The notes: generated by a model from the letters alone, not told the origin. A stretch of 64,000 nucleotides of DNA from Actinoallomurus sp963823735 (GCA_963823735.1 CAWGMO010000002.1:1426001-1490000), one strand, 5' to 3'. Positions 41,454 to 51,673 are shown, counted from the first letter of the stretch. Program-made: numbers and translations.

Positions 41454-42139
41454 CAGGCCTCCGTCGGGGTGTCGCCGAGCACGATGTCCCACTGGTAGCC
41501 GAGCGCCCACTCGGGCTTGGTGGTGTCCATGTCGAACCGCGCGACCAGCAGCTCGCGGTCCTTCTCGTCCGGGATGGACTGGAAGATCGGGTCGTAGGCG
41601 AAGAGAGGGTCGCCGGGGAAGTACATCTGGGTGACGAGCCGCTGCGTGAACGCCGTGCCGAACACCGAGAAGTGGATGTGCGCGGGCCGCCAGGCGTTCT
41701 GGTGGTTCCGCCACGGGTACGCGCCCGGTTTGATCGTGACGAACTCGTACCGGCCGTCGGCGCCGGTCAGGCACCGGCCCGCGCCGGTGAAGTTCGGGTC
41801 GAGCGGCGCCGGGTGCTGGTCGCGCAGGTGGACGTAGCGGCCGGCCGCGTTGGTCTGCCAGATCTCCACGAGCGTGTGCGGCACCGGACGGCCGGAGGAG
41901 TCCAGGACACGGCCGGTCACGACGATGCGCTCCCCGAGCGGCTCGCCCGCATGCTGCCTGGTCAGATCGTTGTCGAGCAGGCCAAGCTCCGACCGGCCGA
42001 AGACCGGGCCGGTCAGCTCGACGGCGTCCGGCCCGTACGCGGGGACCACCAGCGGCTGCGCGGGCGCCCGAAGGACCGTGCTCTTGTAGGGCGGATAGAG
42101 GTAGGCCGGGCTGTGGTCGTCGGTCACGGTCTGCACCAT
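41453..42139 (-). CDS. pcaH: protocatechuate 3,4-dioxygenase beta subunit
   Basis: 228 residues. Iron-binding beta subunit of the intradiol ring-cleaving enzyme giving 3-carboxy-cis,cis-muconate. Iron ligands are expected in GRYVHLRDQHPAPLDPNFTG (Tyr), YEFVTIKPGAYPW (Tyr) and RPAHIHFSVFG (His pair). Starts five bases after the pcaJ stop. Confidence 0.95.
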   Translation of the reverse strand: MVQTVTDDHSPAYLYPPYKSTVLRAPAQPLVVPAYGPDAVELTGPVFGRSELGLLDNDLTRQHAGEPLGERIVVTGRVLDSSGRPVPHTLVEIWQTNAAGRYVHLRDQHPAPLDPNFTGAGRCLTGADGRYEFVTIKPGAYPWRNHQNAWRPAHIHFSVFGTAFTQRLVTQMYFPGDPLFAYDPIFQSIPDEKDRELLVARFDMDTTKPEWALGYQWDIVLGDTPTEA

Positions 42140-42143
42140 CCAT

Positions 42144-42776
42144 TCATCGATCTCGGATCGGCGGGCCCGTACGCTCGCGGATCTCCTCGGGGGTCACGTC
42201 CGGCGCGGTCTCGACGAGGACCAGGCCCTCCGGCGTGATGTCCAGGACGCCCAGGTCGGTGATGATCCGCTGGACGCAGGCGGCGCCGGTCAACGGCAGC
42301 GTGCACTCATCGACGATCTTCGGGCTGCCGTCCCTGGCGGTGTGCTCCATGACCACGACGACCCGGCGCGCACCGTGCACGAGGTCCATCGCGCCGCCCA
42401 TGCCCTTGATCATCTTTCCGGGCACGGCCCAGTTGGCCAGGTCGCCGCGGACCGAGACCTGCATCGCGCCCAGCACCGCGACGTCCACATGGCCGCCACG
42501 GATCATCCCGAACGACAGGGACGAGTCGAAGTAGGAGGCGCCCGGGCGTACGGTCACAGTCTCCTTCCCGGCGTTGATCAGGTCCGGGTCGACGGCGTCC
42601 TCGGCGGGATACGGCCCGACGCCGAGCACCCCGTTCTCCGAGTGGATCACCACGTCGATCCCCGCCGGCAGGTATCCGGGGATGAGCGTCGGCAGCCCGA
42701 TGCCGAGGTTGACGTACATCCCGTCCGACATCTCCGAGGCCGCCCGAGCCGCGATCCCGTTCCGATCCCAGCTCAT
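42144..42776 (-). CDS. pcaJ: 3-oxoadipate CoA-transferase subunit B
   Basis: 210 residues. Subunit B of the succinyl-CoA:3-oxoadipate transferase: YVNLGIGLPTLIPGYLP and the catalytic Glu in HSENGVLGVGPYP (near 47), SFGMIRGGHVDVAVLGAMQV, KGMGGAMDLVHGARRVVVVMEH. It starts 43 bases after the pcaI stop. Confidence 0.95.
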   Translation of the reverse strand: MSWDRNGIAARAASEMSDGMYVNLGIGLPTLIPGYLPAGIDVVIHSENGVLGVGPYPAEDAVDPDLINAGKETVTVRPGASYFDSSLSFGMIRGGHVDVAVLGAMQVSVRGDLANWAVPGKMIKGMGGAMDLVHGARRVVVVMEHTARDGSPKIVDECTLPLTGAACVQRIITDLGVLDITPEGLVLVETAPDVTPEEIRERTGPPIRDR

Positions 42777-42819
42777 CGGCCGCTCACCCTTCTCACTCGC
42801 TCCGCGCGCTCGCTCCGGC

Positions 42820-43569
42820 TCATTTGGTCACTGTCCGCTTCTCGATCGGCTTGTCGGCGGCCTGTTCGGGGGTGAGGGCGACGACGCGCTGGACGAAGAT
42901 GCCCGGGAGGTGCACCTCGTCCGGGTCGATGGCGTCCACGAGCTCCTCGACCTCGGCGATCGCGGTACGCGCGGCCATCGCGCACAGCGGGTTGAAGTTG
43001 CGCGCCGAGCGCGTGAAGACGAGGTTGCCGTGCCGGTCGCCGCGCTCCGCGCGTACGAGGGCGAAATCGGTGGTGACGCTCTCCTCCAGGACGTACTCCT
43101 GGCCGCCGAACTCGCGGACCTCCTTCGGCGGCGAGGCGACGACGACTCCCCCCTCACCGTCGTACCGCCAGGGCAGGCCGCCTTCGGCGACCATCGTGCC
43201 GACGCCCGCCGGCGTGTAGAACGCGGGGATTCCACAGCCGCCCGCGCGCAGCTTCTCCGAGAGCGTGCCCTGCGGCATCAGCTCCAGTTCGATCTCCCCG
43301 CCGAGGTAGCGGCGGGCCAGCTCCTTGTTCTCGCCGACGTAGGAGCCCATCGCGCGGGTGATCCGGCCGGCGTCCAGGAGGCGGCCCAGGCCGCGGCCGA
43401 TCGTCCCGCAGTTGTTCGAGACGATCGACAGGTCCGTGACGCCCCGGTCGTACACCGCGTCGATGAGCGTGAAGGGCACGCCGCAGAGCCCGAACCCGCC
43501 GACGGCGATCGACGCCCGATCGGCCAGGTCCGAGACGGCGTCGGCCGCCGATGCCACCACCTTGTCCAT
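42820..43569 (-). CDS. pcaI: 3-oxoadipate CoA-transferase subunit A
   Basis: 249 residues. CoA-binding subunit A: IAVGGFGLCGVPFTLIDA (about 21-38), SNNCGTIGRGLGRLL, YVGENKELARRYLGGEIELELMPQGTL-type text, and NFNPLCAMAARTAIAEVEELV. First gene of the pcaIJHGBDC-iclR-pobA run. ATG 43569 is chosen; a GTG nine bases earlier is in frame. The 156 bases to the divergent pgeF gene should hold the operon promoter. Confidence 0.95.
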   Translation of the reverse strand: MDKVVASAADAVSDLADRASIAVGGFGLCGVPFTLIDAVYDRGVTDLSIVSNNCGTIGRGLGRLLDAGRITRAMGSYVGENKELARRYLGGEIELELMPQGTLSEKLRAGGCGIPAFYTPAGVGTMVAEGGLPWRYDGEGGVVVASPPKEVREFGGQEYVLEESVTTDFALVRAERGDRHGNLVFTRSARNFNPLCAMAARTAIAEVEELVDAIDPDEVHLPGIFVQRVVALTPEQAADKPIEKRTVTK

Positions 43570-43725
43570 GCCCCTCACCCTGCCAAGCGGCCCGTGGCGC
43601 CCTCGCAGCGGGCTTCCGCTCAGCGGAAAAACGATGTCCGGCCCGCGAGCCGTGAGCAGGAACGGCGCGGATCACACCGGCCTTGGTACCGTCGGAATCG
43701 GGGTACTGACGAGGAGGAACACCGG

Positions 43726-44436
43726 ATGCAGCTGGCCGATGGGGTGGGCGTGATCATCACCGACCGGTCCGGTGGCACGAGCGCCGCGCCGTACGACACC
43801 CGCAACCTGGGCGGCGCCGTCGGCGACGACCCCGCCGCCGTCCGCGACAACCGTGCCAAGACCGCCGCCGAGATCGGCGTCGACCGGGTCGTCTACATGC
43901 GGCAGGTGCACAGCGCCGAGGTGCGGCACGTGACCGGGCCGTTCGGCGACGACCCGCCGGGCATCGACGGCGTGCACACCACGGAGACCGGCCTGGCGCT
44001 CGCCGTGCTCGTCGCCGACTGCGCGCCGGTGCTGGTCGCCGACCCGGTCAAGCGGATGATCGGCGGCGCCCACTCGGGCCGCGCCGGCACCGCCACCGGG
44101 GTCGTGCCCGCGCTCGTCGCGGCGATGGCCGACGCCGGCGCCGAGCCGTCCCGCATGGTCGCGCTGGTCGGCCCGAACGCCTGCGGCCTCTGCTACGAGG
44201 TCTCCGCGGAGCTGCGCGACGAGGTCGCCGCCGCGGTGCCCGCCGCCTGGTCGGTCACCCGCCAGGACACCCCCGCGCTCGACATCCGGGCCGCCGTCGC
44301 CTCCCAGCTGGCCGCCGCGGGCGTCGCCGACGTACGCCACGACGACCGCTGCACGATGGAGAGCCCCGAGCTGTACTCCTACCGCCGCGACGGGCGGACC
44401 GGCCGGTTCGCCGGATACATCTGGCTGGAGCCATGA
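43726..44436 (+). CDS. pgeF: purine nucleoside phosphorylase PgeF/YfiH family (multicopper-oxidase-like fold)
   Basis: 236 residues of the DUF152/YfiH family, shown in other bacteria to act on purine nucleosides and also to affect peptidoglycan precursors. Metal-site text: MRQVHSAEVRHV, VADCAPVLVAD and GAHSGRAGTATGVV, then GPNACGLCYEVSAELRDEV. GAGGAGG lies eight bases before ATG 43726. Usually the gene follows ftsZ; here it is coupled by ATGA to a cation exporter, so it may be a paralogue with a separate job. Confidence 0.88.
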   Translation: MQLADGVGVIITDRSGGTSAAPYDTRNLGGAVGDDPAAVRDNRAKTAAEIGVDRVVYMRQVHSAEVRHVTGPFGDDPPGIDGVHTTETGLALAVLVADCAPVLVADPVKRMIGGAHSGRAGTATGVVPALVAAMADAGAEPSRMVALVGPNACGLCYEVSAELRDEVAAAVPAAWSVTRQDTPALDIRAAVASQLAAAGVADVRHDDRCTMESPELYSYRRDGRTGRFAGYIWLEP

Positions 44437-45380
44437 GCCATCAGCACGCCGGCGGGCACTCGCACGGGGTCGGCGCCGACTCCGACAAGCGCCTGCTGAC
44501 GGGAGCGCTGGGGCTGATCCTGGTGTTCATGGCGTGCGAGGTCGTCGTCGGGCTGCTCGCGCACTCCCTCGCGCTGCTCTCCGACGCCGCGCACATGCTC
44601 ACCGACGCCGCCTCGATCGTGCTGGCGCTCATCGCGATGCGGCTCGCCGCCGCCCCGCCGCGCGGCGGCTACACATACGGCCTGACCCGTGCGGAGATCC
44701 TGTCCGCGCAGGTGAACGGGATCAGCCTGCTGCTGCTCTCGGTCTGGCTCGTGTACGAGGCCGTCCGCCGCCTGATGCACCCGCCGGAGGTCGTCGGCGG
44801 CCTGGTGCTCGTCACGGCGTTGGCCGGCGTGGTGGTGAACCTCGCCGCGGGCTGGCTGATCGGCCGCGCGAACCGCGCCAGCCTGAACGTCGAGGGCGTG
44901 TTCCAGCACATCATCACCGACCTGTACGCCTTCATCGCCACCGCGATCGCCGGGGTGGTGATGATCTTCACCGGGTTCACGCGGGCGGACGCCATCGCCT
45001 CGCTGATCGTGGTCGCCCTCATGCTGAAGGCCGGCACCGGGCTCGTACGCGACTCGTGGCGGATCTTCCTGGAGGCCGCGCCCGCAGGCCTCAAACCCGA
45101 CCGGATCGGGCACGCGCTCGCGGCGCGGCCGCACGTCGTCGAAGTGCACGACCTGCACATCTGGCAGATCACCTCGGGGATGCCGGCCGCCTCGGCGCAC
45201 GTGCTCGTCTCGGTCGGTGAGGATTGTCACGCCGTACGCGCCGACCTGGAGGGCATCCTGGAGCGCGACTACCAGATCACGCACACGACGCTGCAGGTCG
45301 ATCACGCGTCGGAGCAGATCCTGACCATCGAACGGCACTGCGGCGACCCGCACGGGCCGAGCCACCGGCACGGAAAATAA
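44433..45380 (+). CDS. CDF family zinc/cobalt exporter (CzcD-like)
   Basis: 315 residues: His-rich N-terminus (HQHAGGHSHG), six helices and a cytosolic C-terminal domain. The transport site is SDAAHMLTDAAS in helix 2 (HxxxD) and FQHIITDLYAF in helix 5 (HxxxD), the zinc-type arrangement. The C-terminal domain has VVEVHDLHIWQITSGMPAASAHV and a His-rich tail. Exports divalent metal against protons. ATG overlaps the pgeF stop. Confidence 0.94.
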   Translation: MSHQHAGGHSHGVGADSDKRLLTGALGLILVFMACEVVVGLLAHSLALLSDAAHMLTDAASIVLALIAMRLAAAPPRGGYTYGLTRAEILSAQVNGISLLLLSVWLVYEAVRRLMHPPEVVGGLVLVTALAGVVVNLAAGWLIGRANRASLNVEGVFQHIITDLYAFIATAIAGVVMIFTGFTRADAIASLIVVALMLKAGTGLVRDSWRIFLEAAPAGLKPDRIGHALAARPHVVEVHDLHIWQITSGMPAASAHVLVSVGEDCHAVRADLEGILERDYQITHTTLQVDHASEQILTIERHCGDPHGPSHRHGK

Positions 45381-45463
45381 GTGGCGTCACGCCCTCGTCG
45401 TCGGGCACGGTGGGGGTCCTGAGCCCCGGGCAGTCCGGTGGCTTGCCTATTCTTGCCGCTTGT

Positions 45464-48400
45464 ATGGGACCTTCGATCTCCGACGTGCGATCACGCCTGC
45501 CCGAGCTGATGCTGCGCGACCAGCACCGGCTGCGTCGTCGTCTCGACGGCACGCGCAAGACACGTGACGCCGGCGCCCGCGACAAGATTCTCGCCAAGCT
45601 CGCGGACGAGGTGGAGGCCGCCGAGCGCCGTGTCGCGCGGCGCCGCGACTCCCTCCCGGAGATCACCTATCCGGAGATCCTGCCGGTCTCGCAGAAGAAG
45701 GACGAGATCCGCAAGGCCATCGAGGATCACCAGGTCGTGATCGTCGCCGGCGAGACCGGGTCGGGGAAGACCACCCAGCTCCCGAAGATCTGCCTTGAGC
45801 TCGGCCTCGGCGTGAAGGGCATGATCGGGCACACCCAGCCGCGCCGGCTCGCCGCGCGTACGGTCGCCGAGCGCATCGCCGAGGAGCTCGACACCCCGCT
45901 CGGGGAGACCATCGGCTACCAGGTGCGCTTCGCCGACCACTCCGGCGACCACACGCTGGTCAAGCTGATGACCGACGGCATCCTGCTGAACGAGATCGCC
46001 CGCGACCGGATGCTGCGCGGGTACGACACGCTGATCATCGACGAGGCGCACGAGCGCAGCCTCAACATCGACTTCATCCTCGGGTACGTCAAGCGGCTGC
46101 TGCCCAAACGGCCCGACCTCAAGGTGATCATCACCTCCGCGACGATCGACCCGGAGCGCTTCGCCGCGCACTTCGACGACGCGCCGATCATCGAAGTGTC
46201 GGGCCGTACCTACCCGGTCGAGGTGCGCTACCGGCCGGTCGAGGAGGACGACGACCAGACGCAGGCGATCCTCGACGCCGTGGACGAGCTCGCCCTCGAA
46301 CCCCCCGGCGACGTGCTGGTCTTCCTGTCCGGCGAGCGCGAGATCCGCGACACGGCCGAGGCGCTGGAGAAGCGGGAGCTCCGCAACACCGAGATCCTGC
46401 CGCTGTACGCGCGGCTGTCCGCGGCCGAGCAGCACCGGGTGTTCCAGTCGCACCGTGGCCGGCGCATCGTCCTGTCCACCAACGTCGCCGAGACCTCGCT
46501 GACCGTGCCGGGCATCAAGTACGTCATCGACCCCGGCACCGCCCGCATCTCGCGCTACAGCCACCGTACGAAGGTGCAGCGGCTGCCGATCGAGGCCGTC
46601 TCGCAGGCGTCGGCCAACCAGCGCAAAGGCCGCTGCGGCCGTGTCTCGGCGGGCGTGTGCATCCGGCTGTACTCCGAAGAGGACTTCATCGGCCGCCCGG
46701 AGTACACCGACCCGGAGATCCTGCGCACCAACCTCGCCTCGGTCATCCTGCAGATGACCGACCTGGGCCTGGGCGACATCCTCGACTTCCCGTTCATCGA
46801 CCCGCCGGACCGCCGCAACGTCAAGGACGGCGTGAACCTCCTCCAGGAGCTCGGCGCCCTCGACGGCGAGCGCCTCACGCCGCTCGGCCGCAAGCTGGCG
46901 CAGCTGCCCGTCGACCCGCGCCTGGCGCGCATGGTGCTGGAGGCCGACAAGAACGGCTGCGTACGCGAGGTCATGGTGATCGTCGCGGGCCTGTCGATCC
47001 AGGACCCCCGCGAGCGCCCCGCCGAGAAACGGCAGGCGGCCGACGAGAAACACGCGCGGTTCGCCGACCCGGACTCCGACTTCATGGCGTACCTCAACCT
47101 CTGGAACCACGTGAAGGAGCGCCAGAAGGAGCTGTCCGGCAACCGGTTCCGGCGCGAGTGCAAGCAGGAGTACCTCCACTACCTGCGGATCCGCGAATGG
47201 CAGGACATCTACGGCCAGCTCCGGCAGGTGGCGAAGGACCTCGGCGTCACCCAGAACACCGCGCCCGCCGACCCGAAGCACGTGCACATCTCGCTGCTCT
47301 CCGGCCTGCTGTCGCACATCGGCCTCATGGACGGCGAGAAGAAGGACGACGGCAAGCGCGGCGGGCAGCGGGAGTACCTCGGGGCGCGCGGGGCGAAGTT
47401 CGCGATCTTCCCGGGCTCCAAGCTGGCCAAGAAGCCGCCGCGCTGGGTGATGGCCGGTGAGCTGGTCGAGACCTCGCGGCTCTGGGCCCGCATCGCCGCC
47501 AAGATCGAGCCGGAGTGGGTCGAGCCGCTCGCGGAGCACCTGGTCAAGCGCACCTACAGCGAGCCGCACTGGGAGAAGAAACAGGGCGCCGTGATGGCGT
47601 ACGAGAAGGTCACCCTGTACGGCGTGCCGGTCGTCGCGCAGCGCAAGGTGAACTACGCCCGCGTCGACCCCGAGCTGTGCCGGGAGCTGTTCATCCGCAA
47701 CGCCCTGGTCGAGGGCGACTGGGACACCCACCACGCCTTCCTCGCGCGACAACCGGCGGCTGCTCGACGAGGTCGAGGAGCTGGAGCACCGGGCGCGGCG
47801 GCGCGGCATCGTCGTGGACGACGAGGCGCTGTTCGAGTTCTACGACGCGCGCGTCCCCGCCGAGGCGGTCTCGGCGCGCCACTTCGACAGCTGGTGGAAG
47901 AAGGCACGGCGCGAGCACGCCCGACCTGCTGACGTTCTCCACGTCGATGCTCGTCAACGACGACGCCGACACGGTCGACGCAGGCCGACTACCCCGACAC
48001 CTGGCACCAGGGCGAGCTGGGGATGCGCCTGTCGTACCAGTTCGAGCCGGGCACGGACGCCGACGGCGTGACCGCGCACGTGCCACTGCCGCTGCTCAAC
48101 CAGGTGAGCTCCGACGGCTTCGAGTGGCAGATCCCCGGCCTGCGCGAGGACCTCGTCACCGAGCTGATCCGCTCGCTGCCCAAGCGGCTGCGGGTGAACT
48201 TCGTGCCCGCGCCCGACGTGGCGCGCAAGGTGCTGGCGCGCCTGACCGCGGAGTCGGGAGCCGCTGCTCGACGCCCTCGAACGCGAGCTTCAGGCGATGA
48301 CCGGCGTGAGCGTCCCGCACGAGGCCTGGGACCTGTCGCGCATCCCGGACCACCTGAAGATCACCTATCGGGTGACGGACCACGGGCGCACGCTCGCCGA

Positions 48401-49328
48401 GGGCAAGTCACTGCCGGAGCTGAAGCGGCAACTCGCGCCCAAGGTGTCCGCGACGCTGTCGCGCGCCGCGGACGACATCGAGAAGAAGGGCCTGCGCGCC
48501 TGGGACTTCGGCACCCTCCCGCGCACGTACGAGCAGGGCCGGGTCAAGGCCTATCCGGCGCTGGTGGACGACGGCGACAGCGTCGCCATCCGCACCTTCC
48601 CCACCGAGGGCGAACAGCGCCGCGCGATGTGGCGCGGCACGCGCCGGCTGGTGCTCCTGGGGTCGCCGTCCCCGGCGAAGTTCCTCCAGTCGCGGCTGAG
48701 CAACCAGGCCAAACTGGTGCTGAGCCACACCCCGCACGGCAGCGTCGCCGCGTTGCTGGACGACTGCGTCGCGTGCGCCGCCGACAAACTGATCACCGAA
48801 CACGGCGGGCCGGTGTGGGACGAAACGGCGTTCGGCGCGCTCCGCGACCACGTACGCGCGGACCTCAGCGACGAGACCGCCACCGTGTTCGCCCAGGCGC
48901 AGCGGATCCTCGCCGCGGCCCACGAGGTCGAGACCCGCCTGAAGAGCACCGGCAGCCCGATCCTGATCCCGGCCCTGACGGACGTACGAGCGCAGCTGAC
49001 CCGCCTGATCTACCCGGGCTTCGTCACGGTGACCGGCTCCCGCCGCCTCCCGGACCTGCTCCGCTACCTCCGCGCTATCGAACGCCGCCTCGACCGCCTG
49101 CCCGACGACCCGCACCGCGACCGCGAGCGCATGCTGGCCGTCCAGCAGGTGGAGGCCGCGTACGTCCGCGCCCGCGACGCACGGCCGGGCAACACCCGCA
49201 TCCGGCAGGTCCGCTGGATGCTGGAGGAGCTACGGGTCAGCTTCTTCGCCCAGCAGCTAGGCACGGCCTACCCGGTGTCAGAGAAGCGCATCCGCCGCGA
49301 ACTGGACGAGGCCGCCACCTCCGGGTGA
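45464..49328 (+). pseudogene. hrpA: ATP-dependent RNA helicase HrpA, interrupted by four +1 frame shifts
   Basis: The complete HrpA layout of about 1285 residues is present. Helicase: VAGETGSGKTT (Walker A), IIDEAHERS (DEAH), ITSATID, STNVAETSLTVPG and ANQRKGRCGR (motif VI); then HA2, OB and the long HrpA C-terminal region. The reading frame changes four times within 511 bases, each time as one extra base relative to homologues: at 47747 (between LA and DNRRLL), 47916 (RE and TPDLLTF), 47983 (DA and ADYPDTW) and 48257 (ES and EPLLDALE). The 2.3 kb before and 1.07 kb after are clean and well conserved in codon use. Either a recent pseudogene or sequence error in one patch; four programmed shifts are unlikely. 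ATG 45464 is the likely start. Confidence 0.88.
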
Positions 49329-49330
49329 CC

Positions 49331-49445
49331 CACCCAGCCACGCCACCCAGCCACGCCACCCAGCCACCACCCAGCCACGCCACCCAGCCACGCCACCCAG
49401 CCACGCCACCCAGCCACGCCACCCAGCCACGCCACCCAGCCACGC
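49331..49445. repeat. tandem array of 13-base units, nine copies
   Basis: Unit CACCCAGCCACGC repeated nine times from 49331 to 49445; the third copy is two bases short. It starts three bases after the hrpA stop and ends in a run of ten C (49447-49456), between two convergent genes. Confidence 0.93.
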
Positions 49446-49510
49446 ACCCCCCCCCCGTCGCTCGCCGGCGGGCCGGCTTCCTCCTCCGATTCGCGGCGTG
49501 CGGATGCCGC

Positions 49511-49813
49511 CTACGTCTGGGACGTGTCCGGGCGGCCGGCGTGCTCGGTGAGCTCCAGCTCGATGAAGGCGGCGATCATCGCGCGCCACACCGGCTCGGC
49601 GACCTCCGGGGACAGGCCGGCCGCGGCGGCGCGCTCACGTGCCAGCGCCACCACCTTCTCCACCCGGTCCGGCGCACGGACGGCCTGTTCGCCGGTCTTG
49701 AACGTGGCGGCGGCTCGTACGAGGGCCTGCCGGTCGGCCAGGAGCCGGACCAGGCCGGCGTCGACGGCGTCGATGCGGGCGCGGACCTCGGCCAGGGACT
49801 CATAGGCGGTCAT
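49511..49813 (-). CDS. chorismate mutase, AroQ/type II
   Basis: 100 residues, the three-helix monomer of an AroQ dimer that turns chorismate into prephenate for Phe/Tyr synthesis. VRARIDAVDAGLVRLLADRQALVRAAATFK carries the early Arg, the DRQ turn and Lys; RVEKVVALARERAAAAGLSP and the final helix with WRAMIAAFIELE complete the site. No secretion signal. ATG overlaps the stop of the preceding gene as TGATG. Confidence 0.9.
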   Translation of the reverse strand: MTAYESLAEVRARIDAVDAGLVRLLADRQALVRAAATFKTGEQAVRAPDRVEKVVALARERAAAAGLSPEVAEPVWRAMIAAFIELELTEHAGRPDTSQT

Positions 49814-50955
49814 CAGGCGGTCAGCTCCCGTTCGAGAGGGGTGCGCATCCTCGGCTTGACGCGTACGGGGCCGAGCCAGGTCGTGAGGCGCTCCGCCTCG
49901 GCCGCCAGCAGGGCCTCGGCTTCGGTGCCGATGTCCTCGAAGAGGCGGTGGACGATCTCGCCGGTCTCGCGCTGGGCCCAGCCGCCGATGATCCGGCCGT
50001 CGTGCCAGACGGTGGGGCCGGCGTTGCCGTTCCGGTCGAACAGCCTGGGGCCGTGGTCGCCGAGGTACCAGTCGCGGCCCGCCCAGCCCATGATCGTCGG
50101 GTCGAGGGACGGGAGGAGGGCCACCCAGGGCTCGGGCGCCGGGGTCGCGGCGGTGTCTCCGGGCAGGACGTAGCCGGTCGTGCCGTCGAGGTCGACCTCC
50201 TCGGCGTCCTTCAGTGCCTTCCTGACCTGCGTCAGCGTGAGGCCGGTCCACCATTTGACGTCGGCCTCGGTGCCCGGGCCGTACGCGGCGAGCCAGCGGC
50301 GTACGAGCTCCTTCCGGGCCTCGTCCGGGGGCGTGCTCTCCAGGGCCGCCGGCGCCGGGGACCAGCTGAACTGGCTGCTCGTCCACGACCCGCGCGGCCG
50401 GCCGCGCCGGATCCGGCCCTCGGCGGCGAGGCCCAGCAGCACCCGCGCGGCGATCGCCGGCCGCGATTCGTACGGCTTGCCCTCGGAGAGCACGATCCTG
50501 CTCCGCAGGCGCGGGACGTCGGCGGACAGGTCGGTGGCGTACGCCTCGCCGCGTGCCCTGAGCGCCGCGAGGGTCTCCTCCTCGACGTCTTTCAGCCAGG
50601 CGTCGTCGCCGAGCCCGGCCTGGTCGAGGTGGAAGAGCGTACGGCGGCGTTCGAGCCGCGCGATGTCGTCGCCGCAGGCGGCCTGCGCGACGGGCGCGAG
50701 GTCGGCCGGCAGGGTGAAGACCGTACGGCGCATGCACAGCATCCGCACGAGGTCGTCGAAGATCGCTCGCTCGATGTCGGCGATGTCGGGGGTCTTCAGC
50801 CGGGCGGCGGCCGACAGGACGACGGTCGCCGGGTCCGTGCCGTGCAGCGCGACCAGAGCCCTGGCCACCTCCCGCGGATCGTCGGCCCTCGGCGCGGCCA
50901 GCCGGTGCCGTACGCCGAGCCGTGCCCTGCGCTCCCCCACACCGATCCGCACCAT
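49813..50955 (-). CDS. winged-helix DNA-binding protein of the AlkX/AlkZ (HTH_42) family
   Basis: 380 residues. Family text: VGERRARLGVRHRLA, VALHGTDPATVVLSAAARL, LVRMLCMRRTVFTLPADL, WTGLTLTQVRKAL, the catalytic-type LPSLDPTIMGWAGRDWYLG (QxQ/QxD region here reads SLDPTIMGW) and GNAGPTVWHDGRIIGGWAQR. Relatives AlkZ/AlkX are glycosylases that unhook DNA cross-links, including self-resistance to azinomycin-type alkylators; others in the family have no proven activity. Transcribed with chorismate mutase by overlap. Confidence 0.85.
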   Translation of the reverse strand: MVRIGVGERRARLGVRHRLAAPRADDPREVARALVALHGTDPATVVLSAAARLKTPDIADIERAIFDDLVRMLCMRRTVFTLPADLAPVAQAACGDDIARLERRRTLFHLDQAGLGDDAWLKDVEEETLAALRARGEAYATDLSADVPRLRSRIVLSEGKPYESRPAIAARVLLGLAAEGRIRRGRPRGSWTSSQFSWSPAPAALESTPPDEARKELVRRWLAAYGPGTEADVKWWTGLTLTQVRKALKDAEEVDLDGTTGYVLPGDTAATPAPEPWVALLPSLDPTIMGWAGRDWYLGDHGPRLFDRNGNAGPTVWHDGRIIGGWAQRETGEIVHRLFEDIGTEAEALLAAEAERLTTWLGPVRVKPRMRTPLERELTA

Positions 50956-51009
50956 GCGCCGATTATGCCGCGAGGCACCGACAGTCCCCGTGCCCGTAAG
51001 CTCGGTCGC

Positions 51010-51633
51010 ATGAGTGCCGAGGATGCCGAGGGCGCCGAGCAGCCGGGACTGGGCCCCCATCCCCTCCCCTGGCCGGACGACGCGCGGCTCGACCCCGCTC
51101 TGCTGGCCGAGGGCGACCGCCGCAACGTCGTGGACGAGTACCGCTACTGGAGCAACGAGGCGATCGTCGCCGACCTCGACGAGCGCCGTCACCCGTTCCA
51201 CGTCGCCATCGAGAACTGGCAGCACGACTTCAACATCGGCGCCGTCGTGCGCAACGCCAACGCCTTCCTCGCCGCCGAGGTCCACATCGTGGGCCGCCGC
51301 CGCTGGAACCGCCGGGGCGCCATGGTCACCGACCGCTACCAGCACGTACGCCACCACCCCGAAACGGGCGATCTGGTGAAGTGGTGCCGCGAGCGCGACC
51401 TGCCGATCGTGGGCATCGACAACCTGCCGGGCTCCCGCCCGATCCAGGACGCCCCGCTGCCCCGCGCCTGCCTGATGCTCTTCGGCCAGGAGGGCCCGGG
51501 CCTGTCGGAGGAGGGCCGCGCGGCGTCGGACGTGATCCTGCACATCCCGCAGTTCGGCTCCACGCGTTCGATCAACGCGGGCGTGGCGAGCGGCGTGGCG
51601 ATGTACGAGTGGATTCGCCGACATTCGCACTGA
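51010..51633 (+). CDS. SpoU/TrmH family RNA 2'-O-methyltransferase
   Basis: 207 residues with a knotted SPOUT fold: IENWQHDFNIGAVVRNANAF (motif 1 with N and R, about 70-89), LMLFGQEGPGLSEEG (motif 2, about 157-171) and IPQFGSTRSINAGVASGVAMYEW (motif 3, about 180-202). It methylates ribose in rRNA or tRNA with SAM; the target nucleotide is not evident. Divergent from the AlkX/AlkZ-like gene. Confidence 0.93.
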   Translation: MSAEDAEGAEQPGLGPHPLPWPDDARLDPALLAEGDRRNVVDEYRYWSNEAIVADLDERRHPFHVAIENWQHDFNIGAVVRNANAFLAAEVHIVGRRRWNRRGAMVTDRYQHVRHHPETGDLVKWCRERDLPIVGIDNLPGSRPIQDAPLPRACLMLFGQEGPGLSEEGRAASDVILHIPQFGSTRSINAGVASGVAMYEWIRRHSH

Positions 51634-51673
51634 CGACCTGCGATGATGCGGCTCTTCGGCACGAGGAGAGATC

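Noticed and set aside
45464..49328. Programmed +1 frameshifting in hrpA
   Set aside because: Four sites in one patch share no slippery sequence; error or decay is simpler.
49331..49445. CRISPR array
   Set aside because: Units of 13 bases are head to tail without spacers; no cas genes in the window. The same holds for the heptamer arrays.
48023..50173. 716-codon open frame on the plus strand
   Set aside because: Only its first 80 codons are real hrpA sequence; the rest is out-of-frame hrpA, the 13-base array and antisense of chorismate mutase.
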